64,000 nt of DNA from Macrotrachela quadricornifera. Lineage: Eukaryota; Rotifera; Eurotatoria; Philodinida; Philodinidae. The number at the start of each line of letters is the position of its first letter. Within the stretch, counting starts at the first letter, position 1. The position numbers and the translations under genes were made by a program. Positions 36,575 through 48,618 of the stretch are shown one piece after another. Below the pieces are notes generated by a model. The model was not told where the DNA came from. It saw only the letters and a program-made list of their open reading frames with translations, and did not search any database. The stretch is taken from NCBI GenBank assembly GCA_022393335.1, contig JAJEKB010020536.1:472494-536493 (forward strand), given 5' to 3'.

Positions 36575-37545
36575 CTACTTTGAAGGCGAATTGATTTTCC
36601 CCCTATCGTATTTTTGAGTTTTTATCACTAAAGTTCTTTTATTTTTTGACCTGCTATATATCGTGAGAAAGTCCAGAATACGCTGTATCCTTTGGTGTGT
36701 TTAGTTTGAGTATCGAATACAATTTGAAGTATAAAAAATGTATTAGAAGAAAATCTAACATTTTTTTTATACTACAAAAATAGATGTCCATAATGTTGTA
36801 ATATACTTTATTTCGCATATATTTCAGCTTAGGTAAATGATAGAATGTTGCATTTTTTTTCAAAAGATGCGTCATGAAAAGCTCTGTAGAAAGGGTATGA
36901 TTAGAATCATTTTCGGCTATTCTAAGCGTCTTTCTTACACTCAAAAAAAATAACCTACATCACAGTATCAGTTTCCGTCATATTGAAAATGTTTGGAAAA
37001 CATATCTGATACTCTATAGGAATTATACTAATACAGCTTTTGTACAGCTTTGAACGACGCATCTTTTAAAACAAAAGTTAATATTCTATCATTTTCTAAG
37101 GTTACGACATATGCAAAACAAAAAGTGTTCTTAACATTTTCAATATGACAAAAACCGACGCTATCATGAAGGTTGTTCACTTTTGATTATAGGAAGAATC
37201 ATTAGAACAGAGGAAAATGATTCTAATCATACTCTGTTTATAGACCTTTTCATGGCGCATATTTTGAAAAAAAATGCAACATTCTATCATTTACCTAATC
37301 TGGAATAAAGTATGTGACATTATTATGAATATCATATAGTAAAAAAAAATGTTAGATTTTCTTCTAATACATTTTTTATACTTCAAATTGTATTCGATGC
37401 TTAAATTAAATACACCAAAAGATGCAGCGTATTCTGGACTTTCTCACAATATATATCATGTCAAAAAATAAAAGAGCTATAGTGATAAAGACTCAAAAAT
37501 ACGAAGGGGGGAATTCAATTGGCCCCTACAGTACTACGGCTTTTT
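36575..37545. mobile_element. Foldback (long inverted repeat) element
   Basis: Two arms of about 400 bp face each other, left about 36575-37000 and right about 37110-37545, with many small differences. Matching landmarks include CGTATTTTTGAGT at 36607 against ACTCAAAAATACG at 37491. Others are GAGAAAGTCCAGAATACGCTG against CAGCGTATTCTGGACTTTCTC, and CGTCATATTGAAAATGTTT against TTTTCAATATGAC. A third partial copy of the TGATAGAAT...AAAAGATGCGTC segment lies in the middle, near 37035-37105. Minus-strand frame 36654-36944 and its mirror in the right arm look faintly coding (NATFYHLP in both), so the arms may come from a copied exon. No target duplication was found. It could be a foldback transposon or an inverted duplication. 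Confidence 0.75.
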
Positions 37546-38489
37546 CATGTCGATTCCATCTTGCACAAGAACGTAAGCTTACAAGCGTAAACAACTATGT
37601 TGTGGATTACTAACAATAAATCTCAAGAGTAAAAAATTGAGTATTTATAAACAATACTTCTCGATCATGTGTACCAACTAAAGATAACCGGTGCCAGTTT
37701 TAATAATATATACATCAACAGTAGTTTTTTCCCTTTTACTGTAATCTTTTTTGTATTATATTCACTCTCAAAATCTACATCAAATAGAAGAACTTGTACA
37801 AATGATCAGTGTTGAGGTGACTACACACAGAAATTCTAACTCAAATGAATGAGAAATATATTTTCAATTTTCTCGACAGATAAAATAACCATTCTGAATG
37901 TGTCTACTGGTTTGTTAAATAAAAGAATATTACAAGTTAAAATCAACGAAACTGATATATGTCAACATTTCTATTAATAGGTTTCATTTTAAATGAGGGA
38001 GAACGACAATGCTTTTACCTAGGTTTCTTTTTCCTTGCCAAGAAGTGTATATGTATTATCATGTAAATATGATTGATCTTTAACTACGTAGAACTAGATG
38101 AACAAGCATGATGTCGACATTCTTTTCAAGCTCATATGAACAAACAGAATAATATCGAGCAAAAAATTCATTTTGTAAAAAAAACTAAAAGAATCCTTTT
38201 GTTTATTTATTCGGTCTGTAAGTTAGTTCATTAGAACATACTATTCTATTTTGAAGAATTTTTAAAAATGGAGAAGAACATCTAGAAACAAAAAAAAATA
38301 TTGAGAATTTATCTTTCTATTGTAAAACTACACTTTAGTGTTCTTAACTTCTGACATTTCTCTATTTGACTAAAAAAGAAAGGTGACATTTGCAAAAAAA
38401 AAGCAAATATTAAATTTATTTTTGTAAACAAAAAAGAAACAAGAGAATGAATATAGATAAATGTTTTATATTTATATATTGAAATATTC
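37546..38489. other. Intergenic DNA, no gene seen
   Basis: No gene recognised. The right end is the 3' flank of the minus-strand dioxygenase. Confidence 0.45.
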
Positions 38490-39530
38490 TTAATAATTCT
38501 TTTGAGTTGATGCTAAATATTTTTGCATAATTAAATCCCATGATTTAATAGGTGGATATTTCGGTGGTTTATCTTTCGAAGAACATGTTGGTATACATGT
38601 AACAATTTCATTTGGATTTATTTGGCAAAAAAAAGCGATACTTTGACGAGATGGATATGAATTATTTTTTGTTCTATCTAATGGTGCAATAACACGATGT
38701 GGTGTTGATATCCATCGATCATTAGTCCATCGTGACATTAAATCACCTAAATTAATAACAAAACTATTTTCTATAAAAGGAACATCAATCCATTGTCCAT
38801 CAAAACGACTTTGTACTTGTAAACCTTGAATAGAATCTTGTTTTAATATTGTAAATGATCCATAATCTGTATGTGCACTTGAACGATATTGATTATTTGG
38901 TAATGGTGATGAAAATGATGGATAATATAATGAACGTAATGCTGAACGATATTCATTTATTTTATCATTAAACCAATATTCATTTAAATTTAATGCTAAT
39001 GCAAATATTCTATATAAATATATCGATAAATTGTGACATTGTTGATAATAATTTAACCAAATCGATGGCATTTGAAGAGGTTTTGATGGCCAACGTATTT
39101 TTCCTTCATGTTCAGGTCCAATTGAAAAACTTTCTTTTAAATCTGATAATAATAATGTTGAAGGTGATGTTTTTTTATCATATCCACGTGATAAATTTTC
39201 ATCATTTAAACCATTATAACCATATGGATAATCTTTTGAACCAGTAATTTCTCGTTTTATTGATAATGGTAAATGAAAAAATTCTTTTGATATTTTCATC
39301 ATATCATTTTGAATTTTTTCATCAATTAAATGTCCAGTTATGATAAAAAATCCAATATTTTGACATATATCATCAATTTGTTCAGCTAATTCTTTACGAT
39401 ATATTGAATTTTCATATGATTTAGTTAAATCTATAATTGGTATTGATAATTTTTTTGTTGCATGTTGTAAAGTAGAATAAAATTGTTTTAAATAATTAAT
39501 TTGATATAATATTCTAGATGGTTTTAACAT
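38490..39530 (-). CDS. 2-oxoglutarate/Fe(II) dioxygenase, isopenicillin-N-synthase-like
   Basis: A single exon encodes 346 residues from ATG 39528-39530, the first ATG in the frame. The N-terminal DIOX_N region is IPIIDLTKSYE to NIGFFIITGH (about 29-65). The catalytic fold carries the iron ligands H220 and D222 (AHTDYGS) and H278 (STPHRV), and the 2-oxoglutarate-binding R295 with S297 (RQS). The first 25 residues are basic with a possible mitochondrial presequence. Such enzymes hydroxylate or desaturate small molecules using oxygen and 2-oxoglutarate. The substrate cannot be told. The intron-free structure and the fungal/bacterial-like motif spacing leave open an origin by horizontal transfer, which bdelloids are known for. 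A decayed relative lies at 57.5 kb on the same strand. Confidence 0.88.
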   Translation of the reverse strand: MLKPSRILYQINYLKQFYSTLQHATKKLSIPIIDLTKSYENSIYRKELAEQIDDICQNIGFFIITGHLIDEKIQNDMMKISKEFFHLPLSIKREITGSKDYPYGYNGLNDENLSRGYDKKTSPSTLLLSDLKESFSIGPEHEGKIRWPSKPLQMPSIWLNYYQQCHNLSIYLYRIFALALNLNEYWFNDKINEYRSALRSLYYPSFSSPLPNNQYRSSAHTDYGSFTILKQDSIQGLQVQSRFDGQWIDVPFIENSFVINLGDLMSRWTNDRWISTPHRVIAPLDRTKNNSYPSRQSIAFFCQINPNEIVTCIPTCSSKDKPPKYPPIKSWDLIMQKYLASTQKNY

Positions 39531-41209
39531 TATAAATATAGAATATTGTTGAAAAAACAATATGAAAAAAAGTGAAGAACAAGATTGTTTTCTTTTGTAT
39601 TATCTTATATGCTGTTTTCACATTTAGTGAGAAAGAATCGGTTAAAAATGATTCTTATCTATTATTTTTCTTTTCTTATATCTTCAGCTGTTGAGTAGAT
39701 ATTTAAAAAAAAGATATATAATACATGTCGATTATTTTCATTATTAAATACTTTCTTTTTCTGTGTAATGAGAGATGTATTTGTTTTTCTTTAGATCAAC
39801 GATATCTTTTATATTAATTGGTTTAAGTACTAAAGTATATAAAAAAATAGGCGTAACAGATTAAAATATTCACAAGATAAATGAACAATAAAGTATTGTT
39901 TGATCATTGATTAGAGATATCGATCATTTGAAAGAAACAAATGAATATATTGTTTGATTGACAATCGATTTTCTCAAGTTCATTTTCATGAAAATTATTA
40001 GTATAATTTAATCTGTATACATCCAACTGGGTTATTTTTTATCTATATATTATTATAGATTATCGGTGTGATCATTTCTTTAATATGCATAAAATCGATG
40101 AGAAGAGAAAGTTGTGAGGTGAGTTCAGTTTGACAGTAAGACTTCAATAAATCAAATGCTAGTCTAGAATGGATTGGATATGGAATTGATTCTACTTCAC
40201 TTTTTTTTTGTTATATATTGCTGAAGTATTCGATAATGTCAGATAATCTTCCATTCGATCATATACTCTTCTGGATCTCGTTCTAGGACACATTCGTTGA
40301 AACCTATACATAGTTATCGATTTTTCATGATAAAACACATTAAAAATTTCCAAAATAATCAACTTCACAACATTCACTATTTGACATAAAAATTATATGA
40401 TATAGAGACTTTTATTGATACAAGTAGCGCTCATCCTACAGAATTGCTGGCCGTTTTCTGAAAGAAAATTTTGTATGATTATCACTGAAAATAATTTCCA
40501 CTAATTATTTTATATCTCATAGTCTTCTTGATCATATGAAAAGTAGGAAGCCAATGTCCACTCTTTATCTATATTCATTTTATAGAAATACTTCTATCTG
40601 TGATTCATACATAAATGATAATCATCTTTTTAATTTACTTCTTCATGGAACAAATCTTATTTATTACATATCATGTACAAAAAATGTTGAATTCAATCTA
40701 TTGTACACGGCTTTTAGACAAATATCTTTGATAATTTTCTGAAACCTTCTATAAAAATATATCTGCTTTGACTCTATTTATCTTTAGAATACTATGATGC
40801 ACTGCTAACATCATCATTTTATATTTTGTCTAGAATATAACATCAGTGTTGAGAGCAAATTTTCACTTTCCTGATTAAACTAATTTGAGAAAACGTCATT
40901 GATTTGATACTATTTAACATGGATATTATGCGGACTTATATTCTGTGTAAAAATTGTATTAAGTACCTATTCGTTTATCAGCGCATGGCTGTTTATGAAT
41001 GATTATTGTGTATTTATTATTGATGTTTACGAAACCTAATCAATAGAAATGTATATACGGTATAACTTCTATATGTAGACATACTCAGGAGTGCAGAATC
41101 TTCCGTAAAAACGAAAAATTTCCCCTCAGTATTCAAGTATAAGAAATATAAAGAGAGAAGAGCCTATAGGATATATTTAAAATAAAGTTATTAGAACCTT
41201 CGAAATTCC
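39531..41209. other. Intergenic DNA, no gene seen
   Basis: About 1.7 kb with no recognisable gene. Open stretches (for example 40192-40377 minus and 40536-40742 plus) are of noise quality. Confidence 0.45.
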
Positions 41210-41659
41210 ATCAATTATCGACTGGTTTTGGTAATATTCACACGTCTTGTAAAATAACCAGTTTTTATCTGTTTTGCTCATGAAATAATTATCTAGTGAC
41301 TCTTCAATAAAACCATCAGATAAATGTAAGGGAGGAGCATTCTAATGAGCCAAAACTTCATTATCTAAATTATCATGATGCAAAACTCGATTATTGTGCA
41401 TGTGTTCCTTTAGAGCTGATGCTGCTGTTTCGCATATAGCTTCACTTCAAATCTTTAAAACCATTAATAAATGAAAATGAAGAAAGTTGTTGATATCATC
41501 ATATAAACTTGCATTTTTATAAAATGATTTCATAATTTTATGTGTTGACATTTTACTATCTGTTGAGCAAATGTTAATTATCTCTTGATTTCCGATACCT
41601 TCTACACAACGCTGCTTCCATATTAAATATTGATTTTGTATATTAGACTTGTTCAGCAT
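41210..41659 (-). pseudogene. Decayed coding fragment, possibly transposase-derived
   Basis: On the minus strand a 70-codon open stretch (41447-41659, WKQRCVEGIGNQEIINI near its start) runs into a stop. A shift of frame then continues with SEAICETAASALKEHMHNNR, then LHHDNLDNEVLAH-stop-NAPPLHLSDGF and DKNWLFYKTCEYY. The SEA-xxE start with a later WNAPPLH-type motif (here the Trp codon TGG has become TAG) resembles a conserved block of transposon-like proteins, though I cannot name the family firmly. At least one frameshift and one nonsense codon are present. The left limit is approximate. Confidence 0.45.
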
Positions 41660-41734
41660 TATTTTATTTGAACTTATTGTTGTATAATGAATAAGCTTTT
41701 TTCAATTCAGTAATACAAAAAGTGCACAAAAGTG

Positions 41735-41766
41735 GAGGGGGGGGGTGTAGAAGAGTGTACGCCCCC
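41735..41766. repeat. G-run hairpin
   Basis: A run of nine or more G at about 41737-41746, read as GGAGGGGG, is followed 20 bp later by CCCCCTCC at about 41761-41768. It could form a hairpin or a G-rich structure and stands out in very AT-rich DNA. Function unknown. Confidence 0.4.
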
Positions 41767-42825
41767 TCCTCAACAATTGAAAAATATTCATTATTAGCCA
41801 TCAAAATTGATCCTAATTTTTGAATCTATGAACAGTCTGTGTGACATACCTTTGAGGGTGTGAGGGTGCATATATCCTTTACTTTGCCTATATGAACATG
41901 CTTTTGTTTTTATTTATGTATATTAGAAAAGAAAGAAAATAAAGAATAACATGAGGATAGCATAACTGGCACAAAAAGTTTTAATGTCCATACTTGCAAA
42001 TTAAAAGAAGTCAAACAAACTTAAGATATAGAGAGATATATGCATACTCATGATTGAATACATTCAATGATGAAAGAAGTTAAGAAAATGTATTAACGTA
42101 ATACTCTATCCTGATGAACATATAAGATCATTTACGTATAAAATAATATTTTCATCTAAAAAATATTTTTTTATTATTTCCCACTAGAAGAAATTTCACA
42201 GTCAATAACCATGACACTACAGATATTCAGCAGGAAAAAAGAAAAAACATGTTTCACACTGTAATCAGATTGGAATACGGGTGAGAATATATTACATTAG
42301 CATTACTTGAAAAATAAAAGTTTTTTCCAACTAGAATTATGGAGAGCTCCCGAAAATTTTTAGTACTGTAACTTATCATAAAATAACATTATGGCATATT
42401 GAAGATGATCTATGTTGAAATTGTTATGTTAATAAATATCTTTATCGACCATGATTAAATAGTGAACATGATAATATTGTTGTATATATCTGCCAAAGCA
42501 AATTTTTTTCTCTTTCATCTAATACTGATACACAATTTGGTATTAAACAATTCGTTAAAGTCGATCATCTTCTTTGATATTTTCGTTCAATAATACCTTC
42601 AATGATGGAACAAATTCTAAATGGACTTAGACATTCTCTACTGCATATTTTGGACGATATGCCAAAATTAATAGATCTTTATCTATAAGAGATATTATTA
42701 CTTCAACAATACTAAGATTAGTTTCTCTCATACAGGCTATTTTATTTCTATAATCAAATAAATTTTAGCTTATTTCACATACTATAACATAAAGCAAACA
42801 ATAAATACAAGAATTCATTAAAATA
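41767..42825. other. Intergenic DNA with a possible relic near 42500-42688
   Basis: On the plus strand about 42500-42688 reads as one frame with a single TGA. It includes MMEQILNGLRHSLLHILDDMPKLIDLYL, which resembles a segment of F-box/LRR-type bdelloid proteins. It is too short to be sure. Nothing else is recognised. Confidence 0.3.
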
Positions 42826-44512
42826 TCAATGTTTATATGAACAATTAGTGTATAAAATACCGACACTATATGCATGTAGAACAATAATATCATCTTGATG
42901 GTCATTATTAATATCAACTATTATGGTAGAATCGCCAATTGCATCAGTTACATATGCCATTTTATTAGTAAAATTACCATTACCAATATTAAGAAAAATA
43001 CCAATTGTTTCAGGAACTCTAAATGCAACGTTTGTTATAATAATATCAAGCTTATTATCATCATTAACGTCACCAACTGATACTGATGTGATTGCATGAT
43101 CATCATGAATTATTGTAGTATTAAACATGCCATTACCATTGTTAAAATAAATAATAATGGTATTTGTGTATGAATTCACAGCTATAACATCGACTTTCTC
43201 ATCGCCATTCATATCTCCTGTCGCTACCATGATTGTATCCATTCCAGCAGAAATGTTTCTGTAACCAGTAAAAGTTCCATTACCAATATTGTACAAAATA
43301 CCAATTTTATCTGAGAGAGGATATACAATAATTACATCCAGATAACCATCATTATTTAGATCAGCTACTTTGAGAAGCCTTGAAATTGTTTCAATGTGAT
43401 AAAACGTTTCATTTGTGAATAAGCCATTACCAGCATTGAGATACACAATTATATATGCTGATTCTTCAGACGCCATGGCAATAATATCTGGTTTATTATC
43501 ATTGTTAACATCAGCAGTTATAGCACGATACGTTAATTTACTAATGTTATAAGTCATTTGTTCAATAAAACCACCATTGCCATCATTTAATAGAATAAAG
43601 ACTGTGTGCAACATAGTATCTATGACAATAAAGTCAATTTTACCATCGCTATTAATATCAGATGTTGTCATCCATACCGGATTTATTATAGACCACGATA
43701 TCGGTTGAACAGTAAATGTTGTATTGCCATTGTTATACAAGATTTCCATATACATTTTACCACTGCCTTCTATGATAATGATGTCCACTTTGCCATCAGA
43801 ATTGATATCATCGGTTATCATAAAAATACGCCCCAAATTTTTTGGATATTTTCTTAATTCAGAATAAATTCGAGTACATTGATCTAATAAGAAAAATGTT
43901 TTCTGTTAATATAAGATCGATAGTATACAGTTAGTGTATGTTCTATTTTATTAAACATCATTTTTACTGTTAATAATATATATAAAAATTGGTATTTTAT
44001 TCCCTGTCAAAGCAGTTAATCGAAAAGAGAAATAATAATTTACTTACAAACTGTTGTTGATGTTGTCATTATTTCCGAAATATCTGAAAATAGAAAAGAA
44101 AAAATGATAAAAAATTGTTTTATCACTACTCATACATTTCTTTTAGAAAAAAATAGCCTATTACATTCTTAAAACAACATTCAGACTGAAAATCTTTTAT
44201 TGACTTTATTTTTGTCAGAAAAAAGAACGAATTGAGTGCTTTAAAGTAAACCAAGATCTACCTTCTGTCGATGTTTTCACTGTTGTTGTTGTTGTTGATA
44301 AAACAATTTTTTTTTTAAAAACAACAGTTGGTAAAATAACAATAGTTGTAATGATTAATATGGAAATAATAATAGCAAAACTAATCCAAAGTATTCTCTT
44401 TTTTCCAACAATTGAATTTCTAAATAAAATTCCCTTTTCTTTATTTTGTTGTTAATCAATGAAACACATACATTATTCGTGATGACAAATTAGTTGTTTG
44501 ATTTGTATCCAT
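42826..44512 (-). CDS. Membrane-anchored FG-GAP/VCBS beta-propeller protein
   Basis: Four minus-strand exons (44472-44512, 44262-44419, 44048-44083, 42826-43883) give 430 residues with GT-AG introns. A 22-residue cytosolic tail precedes a membrane span (about 23-48), so the protein is type II. A Thr-rich stalk (STTTTTVKTST) follows, including a tiny 36-bp exon. The large last exon carries seven FG-GAP/VCBS repeats. Each has a calcium-binding-like loop of the form DINSDGKVD (later versions DVNNDNKPD, DLNNDGYLD, DMNGDEKVD, DVNDDNKLD, DINNDHQDD) and an NxGNGxF turn. Seven repeats fit one closed seven-bladed propeller as in integrin alpha heads. Extracellular binding is likely; the partner is unknown. 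Confidence 0.85.
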
Positions 44513-45829
44513 TGCCGTTGATTAAATCTATAAAATGAAAAACTAGATTTTGTGTTTTTTGTTCTATATTAATATTTTATTCTAAAAATATTCCAAATAA
44601 TTTCACCTTTCTGAATATGTATCTCAGTTCTTCTTGTTCTGTTAAAATGCCAACTAAAACTATACGATATAACATATATTATTAAAGTCAAATTATTAAT
44701 AGTTTTCATCTGTTGTTTCAATTTCTGCATGTAGTTTTTTTCAAGAACATCTGCTGTGTAATAGAAAATATTTAACATGCAAAGAGATAATATTTGCTTG
44801 ACTATTTTTCATAGATAAATTAATTCATACAGAGATACACTTTTATTTCTATCAATGCATAGTATGTATGACTATTCAATAAAAGACAGAACCAGAGCGG
44901 AAGAGGGGTGCTTTTGAAACCGCAGTAAGGCCAAAAAATTTTTCTTGTTGACTCGATTTTTAAATTTTCTTCCAGTATTACTAAGATTTCCTCAAAAACC
45001 AAAACTAAGAGCTAAAAGAAGTCTTCATGGTGGTTTGTAGGAGAACGTCCTATATCAAAATCGTACCTCTGGGCCGGTTTCTGCATCTAAAAACATGAGA
45101 AGAATGGCACGTCCAAAATTGAAATACTCCAGTCATAGTTTTTTTTAAACGTAGAGGATATCCCCTGTTTCCTTCCGGTTTCGCTGTCTCTGATAAAAGA
45201 GAAAGATTTTATTGTATTATGATAGTCAGAGAAAAATGTTTAACACTTTATTCTTTTCTAGTAACATATTGATACTTTCGACTATTTATTTAAGTACAAA
45301 ACTAGAAAGATAATTTGCTTAGATTTAGCTATACAAGATCTAATTAAAAATTGTTTTACAATAAGTAATTGTTTATTATTTGCTAAAGATAACTATAAAT
45401 GTCGATACAGTATTTTTTCGATAGCTCTTGTGTGATGTATAGCAAACGAATAAAAATATAGATTTAAATCTTAATGAAATTTGAAACTTGAACTGATACG
45501 AATATGTTTCTATCAGATACAATCAATTTTACAGAACGCGTAGGACATTCCCAAGTAAATTTTAAAAGGCCTTCGATAGCCATGGCGACTGTTCGAGAAT
45601 CATTTTGATCAAGTTTTTCCCGTTCTGTAAAAACGCATACCCCCCTCGAAAAATCTAAAATCCAGCTAGCTGTGGTTTTGATTCTCTACGAGTACTCGAA
45701 TTTCAGTTGGCATGAAAATATTTTGAACGAATTAAAGAGTTGCATCTTCTTTTCGTTCATTCAGCTTTCTTTCGAACAATCCGATTCTATCGAAATAGCA
45801 AGCACTAGGTGAAAGAAACACATCTAACG
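44513..45829. other. Intergenic DNA, no gene seen
   Basis: No gene recognised. The left end holds the 5' flank of the FG-GAP gene. A segment at about 45030-45200 and another at 45530-45720 are less AT-rich and may be decayed repeats connected with the inverted repeat that follows. Confidence 0.4.
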
Positions 45830-46650
45830 TGGGAACATCCCCAAGTGTGAGCCTCAGTTTTAAACGGAATATATACGAATTTGTAAAGCTTGACGAGTTG
45901 ATTCTCGTGGTGTATTTCATTTTTTCCAACGAAGCTTCATTTAAGAAGAACTAATCAACTTTCCTGCGGATTTCCCTGGGCTTGCGTAAGCTTCACAACG
46001 GATCTTCTTCTAGGATTTTAACCATTGAGGTTTAATCATTCGAATAACTATTTGATATAAGCGGAGACTTATTCAACTAAGTGTGCTTCATCAATTATCA
46101 ATAATGGTTACTTCACAGAATAATACTGATATACGCTGGAAAGAATTCTCCTTTCTTTTGCTTTCCATTAGCTCAAAGTCATATCATTTTGTATTACTTT
46201 TCAGTAAATTCTTTGTCATTGTTTTGAATTGGTATATACACGCGTCTGCTATTCGAAAAATAGTGTATGATATAACTTTGAACCGTGACTCTTTAAAGAA
46301 TCATTATTTCATCGTTTCGATATGGCTGTCATGGCTGGCAGTCATGATGTTTCCAATTGAAAAACGACAATCATATAACTGATACTCCCGAGTATATAAG
46401 AAATAGAGTCAAAATGTTGCAAATTGCACACTTTTAGATATTCCTTAGACAGATCTAGATCGATGTGTGGAAATGAGAAACGATACAGGTACAAGCAGCT
46501 TGTAGTAATCATCTTCTTTCATAATATTATGTTAAAATTCCGATGTTCTGCATCATTTTCTAAATGAAATACACCATGAGAATTAACTCGTCGAGCTCTA
46601 CAAACTGGCATACATTCCGTTTGAAACAGACTCACACTTGAGGATGTTCC
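45830..46650. repeat. Inverted repeat (foldback-like), about 90-bp arms
   Basis: The left arm at about 45831-45920 (ACATCCCCAAGTGTGAG, then AAACGGAAT and GACGAGTTGATTCTCGTGGTGTATTTCAT) is mirrored by the right arm at about 46564-46650. The spacer is about 640 bp. A GTAGAGCTCGACGAG core resembles a motif in the foldback near 56 kb, suggesting related families. No frame or target duplication was found. Minus-strand open frame 45732-45929 is probably a by-product. Confidence 0.65.
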
Positions 46651-47905
46651 CTCATAAGTATGATAGATGGCGTTAGCTTATTTATCTATTACGCGCTTTA
46701 AAAAAGTTCATTGAAATATACTAAAAATCTGATATTTCAATATAGTTTTTTGGTGATTTGACTGCAAAAAAATCAATAATACACATTTTAAAATTCCGAC
46801 CAATGATAGGATGCGCACGGAGATGAGCTTTAATTTGAAATCACTCCGAGCTCTATATCTTATCTTAGAACGGAATTCTAAAAATTCTCCTGAAGGTTAA
46901 AAATGACGTATGAAACAGCTGAAAATTCGATCTAGTAGGACCTACGGAGCTATAGTTTTTATCAGGAGTGTATATCAGTAGGATTACTCATCTCTCAAAA
47001 TTTCAGCTCAAAAGACCCATTCTAAGTGGAAAATCATTTCTGAGGATGAGAGGCTTGATAAGATCATCATGGATAATAAACAAAACTAATAATGGAACTA
47101 CCAAGACATTTGTTTCTCAATTTGAACATGAAATAGGTCATCATATGGAATGAAGTAATTTTCGAGTAATAGATCAAGACAATCATTATTATCGTTTGTT
47201 AATTAAGGAATCTCTATTGATCAAACCTTATGAGACAGAGCTCAATAAAACCACTCATTCAGTACCATTACTGGTATTTCCTGATCACTAGAGAAATTTT
47301 TCAAAGGCATCCGTATAATATAAATATTTTTCATTTTTGTAAATTTTGTGTAATTTTTCCTTTCGAGATATGTGAGTAAGAAAATGTATCGAAGCAACAG
47401 TATTAAATCATTCAAATGTTCGTGAAGTGTTACTAAATGTGCGAATAAAGACAACGTGTACCTGCAAGCAGGCTTTATTTTTTATTCTATGTCGTTTAAC
47501 TATGCTTTAGTTTGTTGTTGACTAAAACAGTCTTAATGATTCTAGACATATTATATCCAAATGCTTTGATTGATAAATTGCTTATCAATCCTTCCAATCA
47601 TCTGATTAATCAGTGATAATGACGATGCCTTTTAGTGTCATTCAAGTACTCTCGAGTATACGCTGAAAAGAATTGAATGGTGGGTAGCGTGAATTGGCCA
47701 ATACAAAAAAAAAATAGATAAGCAATAAGAACTCTTAAGACCAATTTATATATAAAAAAATGAATTGTATCAATATTTTATGTCATTTTTATAGCTCATA
47801 TAAATATGGAATAGTAAAACGAATAACGTTTTGATAAATAAGGTATTTGTTCTATGTATATTCTAAAACTAAAATATTACCAAGAGTTTTTACTCGATTA
47901 AAATA
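46651..47905. other. Intergenic DNA, no gene seen
   Basis: No supported gene. Open stretches 46968-47153 (plus) and 47242-47454 (minus) show no family resemblance. The right end is the 5' flank of the small secreted protein gene. Confidence 0.4.
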
Positions 47906-48211
47906 ATGAAACGTAACTTCTACTCGACGGTCATCCTAATCTTCTTTATCTTATCCATTTTTTTAACTACACATGCAGCACCAACAACCTCACCCCAGAT
48001 AAATGAATCAGAACTTCTTCAAAAAATATCCGAATTACTAAATGATCGTGAAGAACGTAATTTTCAAAATATCAAACATCTACTCTGTTCAATGCAAATT
48101 CTCTGTGATGACAACCAGGTGAAATGGTACGACAGAGCGAAAATAAATAATCTATGTCCTAAGTACAAATTATTCTTGGACAAGAGTGATTGTGGAACAA
48201 AACACTTGTGA
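47906..48211 (+). CDS. Small secreted protein with four cysteines
   Basis: A single exon encodes 101 residues. The start (MKRNFYSTVILIFFILSIFLTTHAA) is a strong signal peptide with likely cleavage after Ala24 or Ala25. The mature part is about 76 residues with a helical, charged middle (ESELLQKISELLNDREERNF) and four cysteines (LLCSMQILC, NLC, SDC), which can form two disulphides. No dibasic cleavage site with an amidation Gly stands out, so it is not an obvious neuropeptide. No family is recognised. The clean signal peptide and compact coding pattern support a real gene despite its size. Confidence 0.6.
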   Translation: MKRNFYSTVILIFFILSIFLTTHAAPTTSPQINESELLQKISELLNDREERNFQNIKHLLCSMQILCDDNQVKWYDRAKINNLCPKYKLFLDKSDCGTKHL

Positions 48212-48618
48212 TTGCTTATATCGACGTCACTCATCCGTTTTCTGCAATCTTCTTTTTTACTCTAATAAAAATCTGAGTTTATGATCAGAATTTTTATGTT
48301 TCGCCTTCTCTGAAACCTTTTCAATGGTGGAAAGTCTCAACGGGGTGAGACACTGTCAATTCATTTCAATGAATAGGTTGAACAAAGAATTAAAATGAAT
48401 AGACAGCAATGAACTGGCGACGCTCATTCCTCCTCCTACTAACACGAAGAACAGACGTATATAAATTTCTTTCTATATTTTAAATACATCTACACGTGTA
48501 CGTTACGCGTAACTTAATTAAATTGACATTGATTAATTAAATAATTGATTATATAAACTACTCAACTATCGAACATAGTCAGAATCATTAAAGACACTGA
48601 ATCATCGAAATTGGGAAT
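48212..48618. other. Spacer, possible 5' untranslated part of the ORF1 relic
   Basis: No gene seen. It lies directly before the non-LTR ORF1 relic and could include its 5' untranslated region, but no end signature is visible. Confidence 0.35.

Noticed and set aside
36654..36944. A separate 96-residue minus-strand gene
   Set aside because: It lies wholly in one arm of the foldback element and its mirror copy is broken; kept only as a hint that the arm was once coding.
42895..43857. Plus-strand open frames opposite the FG-GAP gene
   Set aside because: They are shadows of the repeated Asp/Asn codons of the minus-strand propeller gene.
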